DNA of 64,000 nucleotides from Erythrophleum ivorense (Eukaryota > Streptophyta > Magnoliopsida > Fabales > Fabaceae). A program made the translations under genes and the position numbers. How positions within the stretch are numbered: position 1 is the first letter of the stretch; each line of letters opens with the position of its first letter. A model generated the notes under the pieces. The model saw only the letters and a program-made list of their open reading frames with translations, had not been told where the DNA came from and ran no database searches. Shown piece after piece: positions 44,675 through 56,100 of the stretch. The stretch spans positions 2,017,501 to 2,081,500 of the forward strand of contig JAIUCV010000117.1 in the NCBI GenBank assembly GCA_026724425.1, in the 5' to 3' direction.

Positions 44675-44675
44675 C

Positions 44676-44691
44676 AAAAGATGCATAATTC
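44676..44691. repeat. LINE target-site duplication, right copy
   Basis: AAAAGATGCATAATTC, identical to 30344-30359; it marks the LINE 5' end. Confidence 0.95.
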
Positions 44692-46249
44692 AAAAACTCA
44701 AAAACACAATAAATTTTGCACAGATTCTTGATAACATCACTTAAAAATGAAACAAAAAATTCCCACATAAATATTTTAAAGCAAACTTGAACTTTTCATA
44801 CCTAACAACACAAAAATATCATACAAACTTTCAATAATAATTAACCCCAACATAAATAATACAAAAATCCATCGATGCATATATCCCATTTTTAAGGATA
44901 ATGAGATACATAATGTTTGATCGTTTTATTTCAATCTCTTGGTTCCTAGTGTGACGACCTAATGCTCTTCTGTTTTTTAATAAATGGTTTTTCACAAACT
45001 GTCATAAACAATATCTTAATTTTTTATTCGATAATCATACCCAATATAGGTTACAAAATCGTTTTAAATTTTGGTAACAACTTGAATAGATGATGATATG
45101 TAACCGTAACCTTTACCGAAGTTGAAAATGAAGAGTTGAGTTAAACATAAAAAAATAAGATAATGTGCATCAGTGGATGCAAATCTGTGAAAAGCTCATT
45201 ATTATTAAGCGAAAGAGCATCACGTTCTCCCATTAGGAACCGATAACTTTAAAGAGAATGGTGAAATGTTATATATCACATTATCCTAAAAATATATGAA
45301 ATATGCATCAATTGAGTTTTATATTATTTAGTTGCCGTTAAGATCAGTTTTGATGCAATAAGTTTTTAAGATAGTTTGTTTTGATGCAATAAATTCTGAA
45401 AACTTCAAATTTGCTATCAATAAATCTGTGAATTATATACCTTCTGGATCGACTCTCATAAATAACAAGGGCAAAGTAGCATCAGTTCATCATAATTCAT
45501 TTGGTTTCACATATATAAGAGGTGTTGTGGATTATGGGGATATTGAGGAACATATATGGTCAAGACATATTCACATATTACCGCCTTTGTGAAGGAATCT
45601 AGTTGCCAAGACTCATGTTTAAATTGTTGGAATAATTGGTAATTGTGACTCATGAACTCATTTATTTAAAATACTCATCATCACTATTTTCCCTCGTTTA
45701 TGAGTGAGATTTATAAACGAGAAAAACTTAACTTATTCATCGAAATCTAACTTGAAATCATAAGAAAGAAAATGAGAAAACAAGTAAAAATGAGCAAGAT
45801 GTAAAGATTCAGGATTTCATGTTCTTAATATGAGAAAGAGAAAGTTCAAAAAAAAAATAATAATAATAAATATATATGAGAAAGAGAGAAAGATTTAGGA
45901 TTTATGATTTAGGCAAACTACCCTATTATAACCATAAACTTAAAAAATAAAAATAAAATAAAAAAATAAAAAAAATCCCAACAAAAACATAATCAAAATT
46001 TGCCAAGTCTGGGCCCGGCCCGACAACGGTGATTCTACGTATTACCGTATTTCGTATATCGGAAACATAATGAAAAGATTTAAGATATTTCCAAGTTCCA
46101 ATAGGTTTAGATTCGATGAATCTATGTGCATAAATAGCATTGAAAACTCTCTCAGAGCTGAGATTGTTAGAACGTTTAGAGAGTTTTAGCAAAATAGGGT
46201 TTTTGGTTTCTACGTGCTAAGGAATTCTTTGCGTTTGGCATAAGTTACA
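44692..46249. other. Intergenic region upstream of the first DUF577 gene
   Basis: AT-rich DNA with no supported gene. It continues the sequence that flanked the LINE target (left side ends at 30343). Low-complexity AAATAAAAATAAAATAAAA lies near 45940-45975. A reverse frame at 45926-46192 has no domain and overlaps the probable promoter/leader of the gene at 46250. Confidence 0.5.
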
Positions 46250-47317
46250 ATGGCGGAATCTTCAATTCTCATGTTGAAAGCTAGGGATCTTCTTGCGACT
46301 CCAAACCACCAAGGATTAGCGATTGTTGTTGATAAACTCTTCATGCCTCCTGAAACCGACGAATATCAATCAGCTAAGGCTTTGTATGACTTCTGCGTCG
46401 ATAGATTCGCAAATCTCCTAACCCTAAAGCTTCTCAATGTGTATGTATGTTCTTCTTCCGACGGAGTCGTCAGATTCCGTTCGATCTATCTGCTTTCTGA
46501 AACTCTCACCTTATTAAGAAACCGCAATTATCAACTCTCTCTTGTGTCTTTATATGAGATCAAGCCACTTCTGATTTCTTGCTTAACAACGCAAGAAACC
46601 AGAGAATCTGACATCAAAACCCTCAGACGAATCGTGTCTTTTGTAGCCCACGATGTTATGATGTTAGATAACAGCGGATGGGAAGAGCTCAGTGATTGTA
46701 TCCTTGAACTCACAATTAGCGAACCTCTAAAGGCTTTTCACATCTTCATCGATTTGCCACCAGTCTACGGGAAATTCATCGACAGGTTTATGGAGAAAAT
46801 CTTAGAGGAAGCAGAGAAAGTGTTGCTTAATCCTGAGGAAGATAGAGTCGAAGATTGGAGTTTGGCTTTACAGACTGTTGTTAAAATGGGGATTCAGCTT
46901 TTGAATTCTGAGATGAGAGATGATCTGATAAAGAATCTTCTTTGTGTTCTTATGAAGTCATCAAGTGAACTACTGGAGAAGGGAATGGAACAGTTTTTGC
47001 TAAGAGGTCTTAAAGATCTTGAGACGTTCTTGTCAAGAGACAAGAACTTGCATAATTACAGTACGGTTCAATGCAATTTTGTGTCGACCTTCATGTTCAA
47101 GATCAGAGAACTCGGAACATACACCAATGACGCTGCGAAGAAGATCAATCGGTTGATCAAGTCTAGCCACAATTCAGCTACCAAAACCAGCCCATCTCGT
47201 ATACAACAACAACCACAGGAAAAGCAAGATTGTGTTGTGGAGAATCAATGTGTTTTGGAGAGAGGAATGGCGGAGCTAGCTAAAAGTCTCACAGAGAGTG
47301 AGGTTGATTGGATGTAA
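46250..47317 (+). CDS. DUF577 family protein, single-unit form
   Basis: Intronless, 355 aa, beginning MAESSILMLKARDLLATPNH. It matches the N-terminal unit of the two longer paralogues downstream (for example TLKLLNVYVCSSSDGVVRFR, SDIKTLRRIVSFVAHDV, DLPPVYGKFIDRFMEKIL) and ends ELAKSLTESEVDWM, at the place where a unit ends in the longer proteins (LTESESEW; PKSELDWL). So it is either a natural one-unit member or a 3'-truncated copy that retained a unit boundary. DUF577 proteins are crucifer-specific, helix-rich and of unknown function. No membrane or targeting signal seen. Confidence 0.8.
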   Translation: MAESSILMLKARDLLATPNHQGLAIVVDKLFMPPETDEYQSAKALYDFCVDRFANLLTLKLLNVYVCSSSDGVVRFRSIYLLSETLTLLRNRNYQLSLVSLYEIKPLLISCLTTQETRESDIKTLRRIVSFVAHDVMMLDNSGWEELSDCILELTISEPLKAFHIFIDLPPVYGKFIDRFMEKILEEAEKVLLNPEEDRVEDWSLALQTVVKMGIQLLNSEMRDDLIKNLLCVLMKSSSELLEKGMEQFLLRGLKDLETFLSRDKNLHNYSTVQCNFVSTFMFKIRELGTYTNDAAKKINRLIKSSHNSATKTSPSRIQQQPQEKQDCVVENQCVLERGMAELAKSLTESEVDWM

Positions 47318-48537
47318 ACACCTGCGGCTTACAAGTTTTTGATGGTTATTCTGAAATTGTCTCCAGTTTCAAGTTTTACGATCGTTCTTGATTTTTATTT
47401 AATATTAAATTAATAGGTTTGAGTTTTTTTTTCTTTTTTCTTTTTGGGTTTTAATTAATATGAGAGTCGAAAGAATTTTTCTGAAAAGTAAGAGCACAAA
47501 ATTTTGGCAAGAAAAATATTTTGTGCTCCATATTTTTTCTGTTTTAGCTTTGTTCATACAAAGCAAGAGATGAGTTTTGTCCACAAGACATCCACGAAGG
47601 TTTGCTTACTGTTTGAATGCTCTTCACTTTGCTTTACAGTCTAAAATGTACGTTTTTTTTCTTCCAGTGCCTCCATTCACTTTAATACTTTCCTTAATTA
47701 ATTTTATAAATATTGAAAAGATTCAAACCCTTGACACTTTTTCTTCTACATTTTAACGAAAAACACAAAAATTCGACCTTTGTTAAGATGGTATGTTCAT
47801 GTTCATTTGCATAATCTCTCGGAGGTACCAAGATGGTCTGTCTTTTGGCTTTTTTTTTTTTGACATAATTTTTTGGTCTTTTTGACGTATTGTTCTCTCA
47901 TGCTTTTCATCGGATTAAGTAATTAACTAAACCTTGATTTTGATGATACGGTATCATTGATACCATTGCTTTTTTCTCCAAGAAAAACAGCACACAAAAT
48001 ATGATAATGTATACAACTTTTTCATTCTCAACAACTTTTTTTCCATTGCTTTGTTTCTGTATTTTCATTCTCAACAACTCTTTACACACGTTTAATCATA
48101 ATGTATACATTGAGCTATAAAAACTTAAAAGATGAAGATGATCAAAGATAAAAAGTGAACGTTGGAGAATAATCTCTCATCACTGTCGTTTTTATTGGGG
48201 TGCTTTGATCAAAGATTAACACTTTTTTGATCAAAGAATAATCTCTCTCATAAAACCAAAAAAAAAAAAAAAAATCAGTTAAAAAAAGAAAAGAAAAGAA
48301 TAATCTCTCATCATCACAACCGGACGTATAATCAAACCAAGAAGTATCGTTCCAACTAAAATTAAACCGGAGTAGTATTAATGTTTGATATACGTCCGGT
48401 TGAGTAGGATTTGAGAGTGACTGAGTCAATTTCGGAATAACAAAACGCAAACTTCTACAACCTCTTAAACCCATCTTCCCGAAGATTCCGAGTCAAAGCG
48501 CCGAAATTTTCTCGGGAAAATTGCAGAGTCAAATGCA
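47318..48537. other. Intergenic region between DUF577 genes
   Basis: AT-rich with several T-runs and A-runs. The last ~80 bp (CGCCGAAATTTTCTCGGGAA just before 48538) are conserved as the leader of the gene at 54087, so that part is probably functional 5' UTR. No gene seen. Confidence 0.5.
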
Positions 48538-50361
48538 ATGACGGAATCTTCGGATCTCCTGGCGAAAGCCAAGGATCTTCTCCGGACAAAGAGCCTCAGA
48601 GAAGTAGCGGAGGCTATATATCCACTCTTGCAGGATCAAGAAACCACCGAGTACGAATCGTCGCTTGCGCTGTTCAAATTCTGCGTCGATAATGCCCCAG
48701 ATGCCTTAACCCTAAAGCTTCTCAAAGTGTATCCATCTTCTTACTGTCCCGTTTTCAGATTCCGTTGGATCTATATGCTCTTCGAAACTATCACCTACCT
48801 AAGAAATTGCAACTTCAGATTCTCTCCCACCTATCTCCCCCGGATCAAGCCCTATCTGATCGCCTGCGTGAAGATGGAAGGCTCAAAAGACTCTGAAATC
48901 AAAATCCTCGGAAGAATCGTGTCTTTCGTAGCCTACAATGTAGCCAACGGCGGCGGCGGAGAGTGGAGCGAGCTTAGCGATTGTATCCTCAAGTTTGCGA
49001 ACGACGAGCCTCGCAGGGCTTGTCTCGTCGTCCTCGAATTGCCGCTAGCCTACGGGAGATTCATCAACCGGTTCGCGAATGCGGTTTTGGATAGAGCGAA
49101 GACGGTGTTGCTTGCTCCTCAGCTTGTTGGAGCGAAAGATTGGGGTATGGTTTTACAGACTGCTATCAAAATCGGTGTTTTGCTCTCTGATTCACGAAAT
49201 GCTGTTGAAACCATTGTTGTGGACACAGCAGAGAAGCTGGCGAAGAAGGGAATGAGAGAGCTTCTTCAAAATGGGATTGAAGATCTGAAGAAGTTCTTGG
49301 CAAGAGATGGGATTGTGTGTAGATACAACAAGGAGCAACGCGTTTACGTCGGGTGGTTAGTTTTCCAGATCTCAGCTTGTTACCAAACCATAGCACTGAG
49401 CAAGAAAGTCTCCGGTGAGGTTTTACGAGTGATGAAGAAACCGAGAAAGCATCACCGTGAACATGATTCTTTGCGTCAGGATTTGACGGAGTCTGAGAGT
49501 GAGTGGTGTGAGTTTTTGACGGAGTTTTCAACGGAGGACGTGTTGAGAGTCTTTGCGTCGACTAATCTTGGAGAGAGGTGTAGAGAGTTAGCAATCAGAC
49601 GGCTCAAAAGTTTGCTCTCTGACCACACTTCGAACAAGGAGCGGATAGAGATTCGAGTGATGAGACTGCTCCAGAAAGATCTCGTCTCGCGGCTCAAGGA
49701 AGAAGGGCTCTCTGAGAACTTGTTTCAAGTCCTAGGTGAAGTGGTGGCCCACGTTGCAAACGAGTTGTCGAGCTCGGAAGATGACAAGTGGTTCGATCTT
49801 TGGAGCTACATTGCAACAGAATGCAAAACAGAGTTCAAGAAAGCAGTTTACATCTTCCAGTGCTTGACAATGATGGTTGATGATGATAAAGACTTCATGG
49901 TTCCTACGATTGAGAATCTGATCCCGGAGATAAGCTCGAGGCTAAAACCAGAAGGAGATTTGTTGTTGGTAGATGAGAATTGTTGGATCGCGGCGTTTGT
50001 AGGTGCGTTTTGTGTCATCATTCATTTGATAGAGATCAGAATTGAAACTGTTAAGGAGGTTATGTGTAGTATGGTTGATTCGGTGAGAGAGCTTGTGGAA
50101 AGAAGATTGGAAGTTGGATTTGTGATGGGAGCTTTTGAAGAAGTGGAAAGCATTGTGAAGAAGCAGTTGAAATGGTATTGTACGAGCGAGTACAGACTCG
50201 TTAAGGGTTTGCTTTGGAGGCTCGATGAGATCGAAGACATGGAAATGGAGAGTAAGGATGTGTTGTTGAGAATCAATACGAGTCTTGAGAGTGGAGTGTA
50301 CGATGCGTTAAAAGATATCCCAAAGAGTGAGCTTGATTGGCTGAGCAAACCTGAGGCTTAG
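48538..50361 (+). CDS. DUF577 family protein, two-unit form
   Basis: Intronless, 607 aa, MTESSDLLAKAKDLLRTKSL to LDWLSKPEA. Two related halves are visible: LIACVKMEGSKDSEIKILGR ... GEWSELSDCI in the first half parallels LVSRLKEEGLSENLFQVLGE ... DKWFDLWSYI in the second; each closes with an ESE-x-W-like motif (LTESESEW at ~320; PKSELDWL at the end). The pattern suggests an ARM/HEAT-like helical repeat protein, but this is inference. A paralogue lies in opposite orientation at 52303-54087, sharing leader sequence, so the pair arose by inverted duplication. Function unknown; no frame damage. Confidence 0.88.
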   Translation: MTESSDLLAKAKDLLRTKSLREVAEAIYPLLQDQETTEYESSLALFKFCVDNAPDALTLKLLKVYPSSYCPVFRFRWIYMLFETITYLRNCNFRFSPTYLPRIKPYLIACVKMEGSKDSEIKILGRIVSFVAYNVANGGGGEWSELSDCILKFANDEPRRACLVVLELPLAYGRFINRFANAVLDRAKTVLLAPQLVGAKDWGMVLQTAIKIGVLLSDSRNAVETIVVDTAEKLAKKGMRELLQNGIEDLKKFLARDGIVCRYNKEQRVYVGWLVFQISACYQTIALSKKVSGEVLRVMKKPRKHHREHDSLRQDLTESESEWCEFLTEFSTEDVLRVFASTNLGERCRELAIRRLKSLLSDHTSNKERIEIRVMRLLQKDLVSRLKEEGLSENLFQVLGEVVAHVANELSSSEDDKWFDLWSYIATECKTEFKKAVYIFQCLTMMVDDDKDFMVPTIENLIPEISSRLKPEGDLLLVDENCWIAAFVGAFCVIIHLIEIRIETVKEVMCSMVDSVRELVERRLEVGFVMGAFEEVESIVKKQLKWYCTSEYRLVKGLLWRLDEIEDMEMESKDVLLRINTSLESGVYDALKDIPKSELDWLSKPEA

Positions 50362-50684
50362 GACTTTTGTATAGTTTTTGAAATATGGAAGCAAAAAATT
50401 GTAAAGAAAGACACAGATGGATTAAGAGTTTCGGAAAAATTTACCTAATTCTCAAAACACTTAATAAAAGAAAGCTCACTATTCTCAATAAGGTAACAGT
50501 TACTAACTTGCTTACTTCAGTGAATACAAAAAATTTATATATGTGAAGAGAATCAAATGTATTGGATCTTGCACTTGGAAGAAGATTTGGTGAGTGGCAA
50601 GTAGTTATCTTGCTGATCCACGTGAACCTTAACTTAACATCACAAACCCAATTTTGCTTTGGGGAAAGATTTTTCCTCTACACT

Positions 50685-50960
50685 TCGTCCTCCCGCTAGG
50701 TCATGAGCAGCACAGGGGCTGACATGGATCTTCTGTTTCTTACCAGCTTGAGTAAGAAGGAACATCCGACTTTTTTGACCATTTGGCGTCGCAGAAACGT
50801 CTCCAGCCGTGTGTGATGTAAAACTGGTTAGATGATTTGTTGTATTTGAAACTTAACATCCATGTTCTTCCCTGTTTTTCCATCAAACTTATCTTGTGAA
50901 ATCTTTCGTTAAGTATGTTGGACCTTGAAAACCTCACTGGAAGATACTTCGAAAAGATGT
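50685..50960 (-). pseudogene. REM-type B3 domain fragment, frameshifted
   Basis: The reverse strand reads SKYLPVRFSRSNILNERFHK, then GRTWMLSFKYNKSSNQFYIT and HGWRRFCDA, typical of a REM (reproductive meristem) B3 DNA-binding domain. A one-base change in frame follows FCDA: the continuation (NGQK...APVLLMT) is in another frame. No flanking exons with matching quality were found. A related fragment lies at 55680-56100. Confidence 0.7.
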
Positions 50961-52302
50961 CAGGAGGAAGAAGAATAATAACAGTTGCTAAGAACGTAAG
51001 AAGAACGTCAGTTTATGAGGCTGGTGATGCTTATGTGAATCTAGGAAGCTTCATATGCGTGCAATTCTAATGCTAGTGAGAATGAGAGAGAGAAGAGAGG
51101 GGAAGACAAGAAGAGGTAATTAAAGAAATAAGCAGAGAATATAAACCATGAAACATGACAAGTGCAGAGTTTTGTGAAAACTAGATAGAGTGAGAAGAGC
51201 TTTTATAGACTTGCACGCAAAATTTACCTAATTGGGTTTATGTTCAAGAACAACACACAAAATAAATTGACAAAAACATAGAAAATCAACTATTTCTTTG
51301 CTCCAGATTTCTGAATTTTCCTCGAAATTTTTCAAATGATCTGAAATATTCATCATGAAATTAAATCATTACCCAAATTATTAAGATTACAATAACAGAT
51401 TTTAGTTAAAATAATTGTTCAAAATCCGCCTTGTTACATAAACTTGCGGTTCCGTTTCTTATCGAATTCTTTGAAAAACTGAAATCAATTCTCAATTATC
51501 TTATTCTCGTCTCATATCCGTATATAAATTTCTGTCTCGAATCTCTTAATGTACATGTTTTATTGCATTTTTTAAAAAAAAAATTGTTAGCAGAATTATT
51601 AGAATGTTGTTAAATGATTTTCTTTTTTTATTTAACATTTTTTTTTTCAAATTTTAGATACAACTATTATATTAATAGATAATGATGTTAGTTATTATGC
51701 ATTTAAAGTTCAATACTAATAATAAAATTAATAATTTATTTGATTATGTGTCAATTTTTTAGACTTTTCTACAATATATATATATTAATTTTTAAATTAT
51801 ATAAGCCGTTTGCGAACTTTTTCTTTCTTCTTTCTTATTACTTTAAATCGAGGTCCAAAATAAAAAGTTGCCGTTTCAGAAAATAGTAGCCGTTAAAATT
51901 CTTTCAAACCCGACGGCCAAGATTTGTTTTTTTATCACAAAGTTTTGACGGTCAAGATTTGTATTTTGATGTCTAATTTGATCTAATTAAAGGGTGAATT
52001 GGGTGATCTAATTTGATTTTGATGTCTGCCTCATTGTTTCGGGAAAGTTGTTACGTTGGGTCTTCGAATTTTCCTATAGTACTCTGAGAATACATGAAGC
52101 TTTTTTTTTTATGAAGTACATTTTTTCGAAACTCACTTATCTATTGCGTCTTTCTTTACAATTGCTCTTTTACATATAAAAAAAAAATACTCCTGCATGC
52201 ATACATTTCAGAAACTCTTATCTATCTATGTCTTTCTTAACAGTTTTTTTCTTCTTCTTCTATATATCTAAAAACTATATAACTTTAGATGATATAAAAG
52301 TC
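50961..52302. other. Intergenic AT-rich region between DUF577 genes
   Basis: May include more decayed REM sequence up to about 51070, then AT-rich DNA (TATATATATAT near 51775). No supported gene or repeat array. Confidence 0.5.
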
Positions 52303-54087
52303 CTAAGCCTCAGGTTTTCTCATCAACCAATCAAGCCAAACCTTTGGGTACTCTTTAAGCACATCTTTCACTCCCCTCTCGACAATCTTGTTGATTCTCC
52401 ACAACACAATCTTACTCTCCATTTCCATGCCTTTGATCTCATATAGCCTCCAAAGCAGACCCTTAACGAATCTGTACTCGCTCGCACTGTACCATTTCAA
52501 CTGTTTCTTCACAATGCTTTCAACATCTCGGAAAGCTCTCCTCACAAACCCTACTTCCATTCCTCTTCCCACAAGCTCTCTCACCGAATCTACCATACTC
52601 TCTGTAACCTCCTTAACAGTTTCAACGCGGTCTCTGATCTCTATCAAATGAACGATGGCACAGAACGCACCCACAAACGCCAAGACCCAACAACTGTCAT
52701 CTACCAACACCAACTCTCCTGGTGGCTGTTTTAGCCTTTTGGTTATCTCCGGGAGAAGATTATCAATCGCAAAAATCACAAAATCTTTATCCTCAAGCCA
52801 CATTGTTAAGCATTGGAAGATATAAACTGCTTTCCCGAACTCTGTTTTGCATTCTGATGCAATGTAGCTCCAAAGATCGAACCATCTGTCTTCTTGAGAG
52901 CTCAACATCTCATTCGCAACGTGGAACACCACTTCACCTAGGACTTTAAACATGTTTTCAGAGATTCCTTCTTCCTTAAGGTACAAGATGAGATGTCCTT
53001 GGAGCTGTCTCATCACTCCAACGTCGATTCTCACCTTCTCCGAAGTGTGTTCAAACAGTACAAAGTTGAGCCGTTTGATTGCTAATTCTCTAGACTCCTC
53101 TCCAATATTACTCAACGCATAGACTTTCAAAACCTCCACCGGAGATAAATCCGTCAAATAGTCCCACCAGTCTCTCGCAAATCCAAGACCATTGTCATAC
53201 CTATTCGGTTTCTTAAGCACTCGTAGAACCTCACTCGTAACTTTCTTGCTCTGTGCTATGCTTTGGTAACGAACTGAGATCTTGAAAACTAACCATCCGA
53301 CGAAAAAGCGTTGATCTTCGTTGTATCTACACAGAATCCCATCTCTTGCCAAGAACTTCTTGAGATCTTCAAGCCCTCTTTCAAGAATCTCTTTCATTCC
53401 TTTCTTCACCACTTCCTCTGCTGACTTGAGAACAATCCTTTCAACATCAGTTTCTGAATCCGAGACCTGAACACCGATTTTGATAACAGTTTGTAAAGCC
53501 AAACTCCAATCTTGTGCTCCAAGAAACATTGTCTTCGCTTTATCTAAAATCACTTTCACAAACCGGCTGATGAATCTCCCGTAAGCTAGTGGCAACTCGA
53601 GGACGACGTGGAAAGCCTTGCGAGGCTCGTTATTCGCAAGCTCGAGGATGCAATCACTAAGCTCGTTCCATTCGACAGCACCGCCATTGTAGGCTACAAA
53701 AGAGACGATTCTTGCGAGGATCTTGATGTCAGATGCTTTGGATTCTTGCATCTTCAAGCAGGAAATCACAAGGGGTTTGATGAGAAGGAGAGAGGGGAGA
53801 GAGAATCTGAAGTTGCAGTTTCTCAAATCGGAGATAGTTTCGGAAAGCAGATGGATCGCTCGGAATCTGAAAATGGCGTTGGAAGAAGATAGATACACCG
53901 TGAGGAGCTTACGGGTTAAGGCATCTGGGGAAGTAGCGACGCAGTGTTCGTAGAGAGCAAGCGACGTTTGGTATTCGCTGGTTTCTTGATCCATGAAGAG
54001 TGGGAATAAAACTTTCGCTACTTCTTCTACACTTCTAGTGTCGAGAAATGCCGTGGCTTTCTCCGTGAGATCCGAAGATTCCGTCAT
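52303..54087 (-). CDS. DUF577 family protein, two-unit form (inverted paralogue)
   Basis: Intronless, 594 aa, MTESSDLTEKATAFLDTRSV to WLDWLMRKPEA. Highly similar to the protein at 48538-50361 throughout (FFVGWLVFKISVRYQSIAQS versus VYVGWLVFQISACYQTIALS; CKTEFGKAVYIFQCLTM in both). Upstream, CGCCGTAATTTTCTCGGGAA matches the other gene's leader. The two genes converge tail to tail with 1.9 kb between. The frame is intact. Function unknown. Confidence 0.88.
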   Translation of the reverse strand: MTESSDLTEKATAFLDTRSVEEVAKVLFPLFMDQETSEYQTSLALYEHCVATSPDALTRKLLTVYLSSSNAIFRFRAIHLLSETISDLRNCNFRFSLPSLLLIKPLVISCLKMQESKASDIKILARIVSFVAYNGGAVEWNELSDCILELANNEPRKAFHVVLELPLAYGRFISRFVKVILDKAKTMFLGAQDWSLALQTVIKIGVQVSDSETDVERIVLKSAEEVVKKGMKEILERGLEDLKKFLARDGILCRYNEDQRFFVGWLVFKISVRYQSIAQSKKVTSEVLRVLKKPNRYDNGLGFARDWWDYLTDLSPVEVLKVYALSNIGEESRELAIKRLNFVLFEHTSEKVRIDVGVMRQLQGHLILYLKEEGISENMFKVLGEVVFHVANEMLSSQEDRWFDLWSYIASECKTEFGKAVYIFQCLTMWLEDKDFVIFAIDNLLPEITKRLKQPPGELVLVDDSCWVLAFVGAFCAIVHLIEIRDRVETVKEVTESMVDSVRELVGRGMEVGFVRRAFRDVESIVKKQLKWYSASEYRFVKGLLWRLYEIKGMEMESKIVLWRINKIVERGVKDVLKEYPKVWLDWLMRKPEA

Positions 54088-55405
54088 TGCATTCAGAATT
54101 CAGATTCTGCCTGCAATTTTCCCGAGAAAATTACGGCGCTTTGTCTCAGAATCTACTGGAAAATTGGGTTAAGAGGTTGAAGAAGGAGTGAAATAGGTGT
54201 ATGAGTGAGTCTGCGTTTTATGAATCCGATATTGAATATAAACCGGACTTTATATAAACCGGACTTTATCTTAAATGAGATCTAACTCCGGTTTAAACTT
54301 TTGTTGGCTCAAAAAATGGGGCAAATGTCCGGTTTAATTTGAGTTGGAACAATTCGGTTTCCAGTTTTCATTTGGCTGGAACAACATAAATTGGTAACTC
54401 AGTTTTGACTTCTAAACTGATAATTAAATGGTTTAAGATTGTTTTAGTTTTTTATTATAAGCAACGGAGAATGATTTTCTGAAAAATCATGTACTCAAAG
54501 TAGTCATTCCCTGGTGTTTTGTTTGGTCTGATTTTCTTTATCAAACACTATCACCCGAAAACCAAAACCAAAAACAGAGAAAAAATAACTTCTTTGACAA
54601 CAAACTCTAATTTTGCATTCACTGGTGTTTTGTGTTTTTTGATTTTTTTTTTTTTTTAATTATCCATCCGCAACCGCCCGCAACCGCAAACGCTGCTGGG
54701 AATGAGCTTTTGATTTTGAGAAAATTTGAGGAATCTGAAGCGGTTTGAAGCGGCATAAAGCATTTACGGTGATTGTTGTCAAATGCCAATAACCGCTACT
54801 ACCCGCAAAAGCTGTGTTTGCGGGTGGTAGTGGGTGAACCAATATAGCCCTTATACAAGGTAGCTGGGCGCTCCTAACCCTACAAGGTTTCAGTCTTGGT
54901 AATTACTCAAAATCTCCAAAAGTATATTTCATTCCTTATTTTTGTCTAAAAAATGGAAATATTATATTTTTTTTATAGCACCAAATCTCCTCATCCAGCT
55001 CAGCTACCGCCTCATCTAGATTCGTCCTTAACCGCTACAAGCTCGCATCCAGCTCAGCAACATGTCTTTAGCAACATGTCTTTAACTCCGTTCCCCTTCA
55101 TGATAGGTTCTCATAATTCATAAGCATCCTGATATACTTCTTGACTGATACATGAACTGCATCAATCCAGCTGCATCTTCAATTATTACATAATCAAGTG
55201 GAGTGGAGTAAACTAAGACGTTAAACACCATATATGTAACAATGTTCATTATCATAGGAAATCCATAGAGACAAGAGTCTCACAGTGCTCTTTGCAAACA
55301 ACAACCATAAAAATATATTGTTTTGCACCATTGAAAAACAATGGTGCGTAATGCAAGGCAATTGGTTAATGCAACAGTGCAAAACTAAATAATTATAAAT
55401 CAATT

Positions 55406-55473
<68 letters not shown>

Positions 55474-55679
55474 ACGTTATATTTGGTTTATAAGTTCGAA
55501 TATGATAACTTTTGTGTGTTACGTTATACAAGTTTTCTCACTCTCTACTCTACAAACTAGACTCTGCTACAAATTGGGTCTAACAGAGTTATCAGAAAAT
55601 GCTGAAGGAACCAATAAAACAGAGAAAATCTAAATTAATTCGACTACAATGTGTGGAACAGAAATGGGCATAATATTTT
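54088..55679. other. Intergenic region with an (AT)n microsatellite
   Basis: Shared DUF577 leader near 54090-54160; AACCGGACTTTATAT-type short duplications near 54240-54275; then AT-rich DNA with a pure TA microsatellite at 55409-55470. No supported gene. Confidence 0.55.
55409..55470. repeat. (AT)n microsatellite
   Basis: About 31 uninterrupted AT dinucleotides, directly visible. Confidence 0.97.
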
Positions 55680-56100
55680 TCCTTTACACTTCCTCCTCCC
55701 CCGAGGTCATGAGCAGCACAGGGGCTGACATGGCTGTTCTGTTTATGACCAGCTTGAGTAAGAAGGAACAACTGGCTTTTTGACCATTCGCCTAGCAGAA
55801 ACTTCTCCAGCCGTGTCTGATGTAAAACTGGCGGGATGATTTATTGTATTTCAAACTTAACATCCATGTCCTTCCCTGTTTGTCCATCAAACTTATCTTG
55901 TGACTTTCGTTTAGTATGCTGGACTTTGAAACCCTCATTGGAAGATACTGCGACACCAAAATAGTATATGAAACACTATATATATCATTGGAATGGAAAA
56001 GCCATTGCATAAAAGAATGCGAATAAAGTGAGTTGCTATTATAAGACCCACATAATAAGACGACTGTGCCAGCTTCTCTGATTTTGGGCCATTTCTGCAT
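55680..56100 (-). pseudogene. REM-type B3 domain fragment, nonsense-disrupted
   Basis: The reverse strand reads QYLPMRVSKSSILNESHKIS, GRTWMLSLKYNKSSRQFYIR and HGWRSFC, followed by a TAG where the related copy has a GAC codon, then a readable continuation (ANGQKASCSFLLKLV ... APVLLMTSGEEE). It is a close duplicate of 50685-50960. Both lie beside DUF577 genes, so segmental duplication carried them together. Confidence 0.7.

Larger units (their letters stand above)
30360..44675 (-). mobile_element. LINE (L1-type) retrotransposon, 5'-truncated, split by an LTR element
   Basis: Flanked by a 16-bp target duplication AAAAGATGCATAATTC (30344-30359 and 44676-44691). The minus-strand 3' end is a poly(A) of 31 nt (T-run 30360-30390) just after the ORF2 stop. 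Without the nested element (31643-39903 plus one 5-bp duplication) the LINE is about 6.05 kb. Parts in sense order: ORF1 C-terminal part, an extra 302-codon frame, then ORF2 with endonuclease, reverse transcriptase, zf-RVT and RNase H. The 5' end lies within ORF1, the usual result of incomplete target-primed reverse transcription. Confidence 0.93.

Noticed and set aside
44675..44686. LINE ORF1 start at the ATG at 44686
   Set aside because: That ATG is in the target-site duplication (flanking DNA), not in the element.
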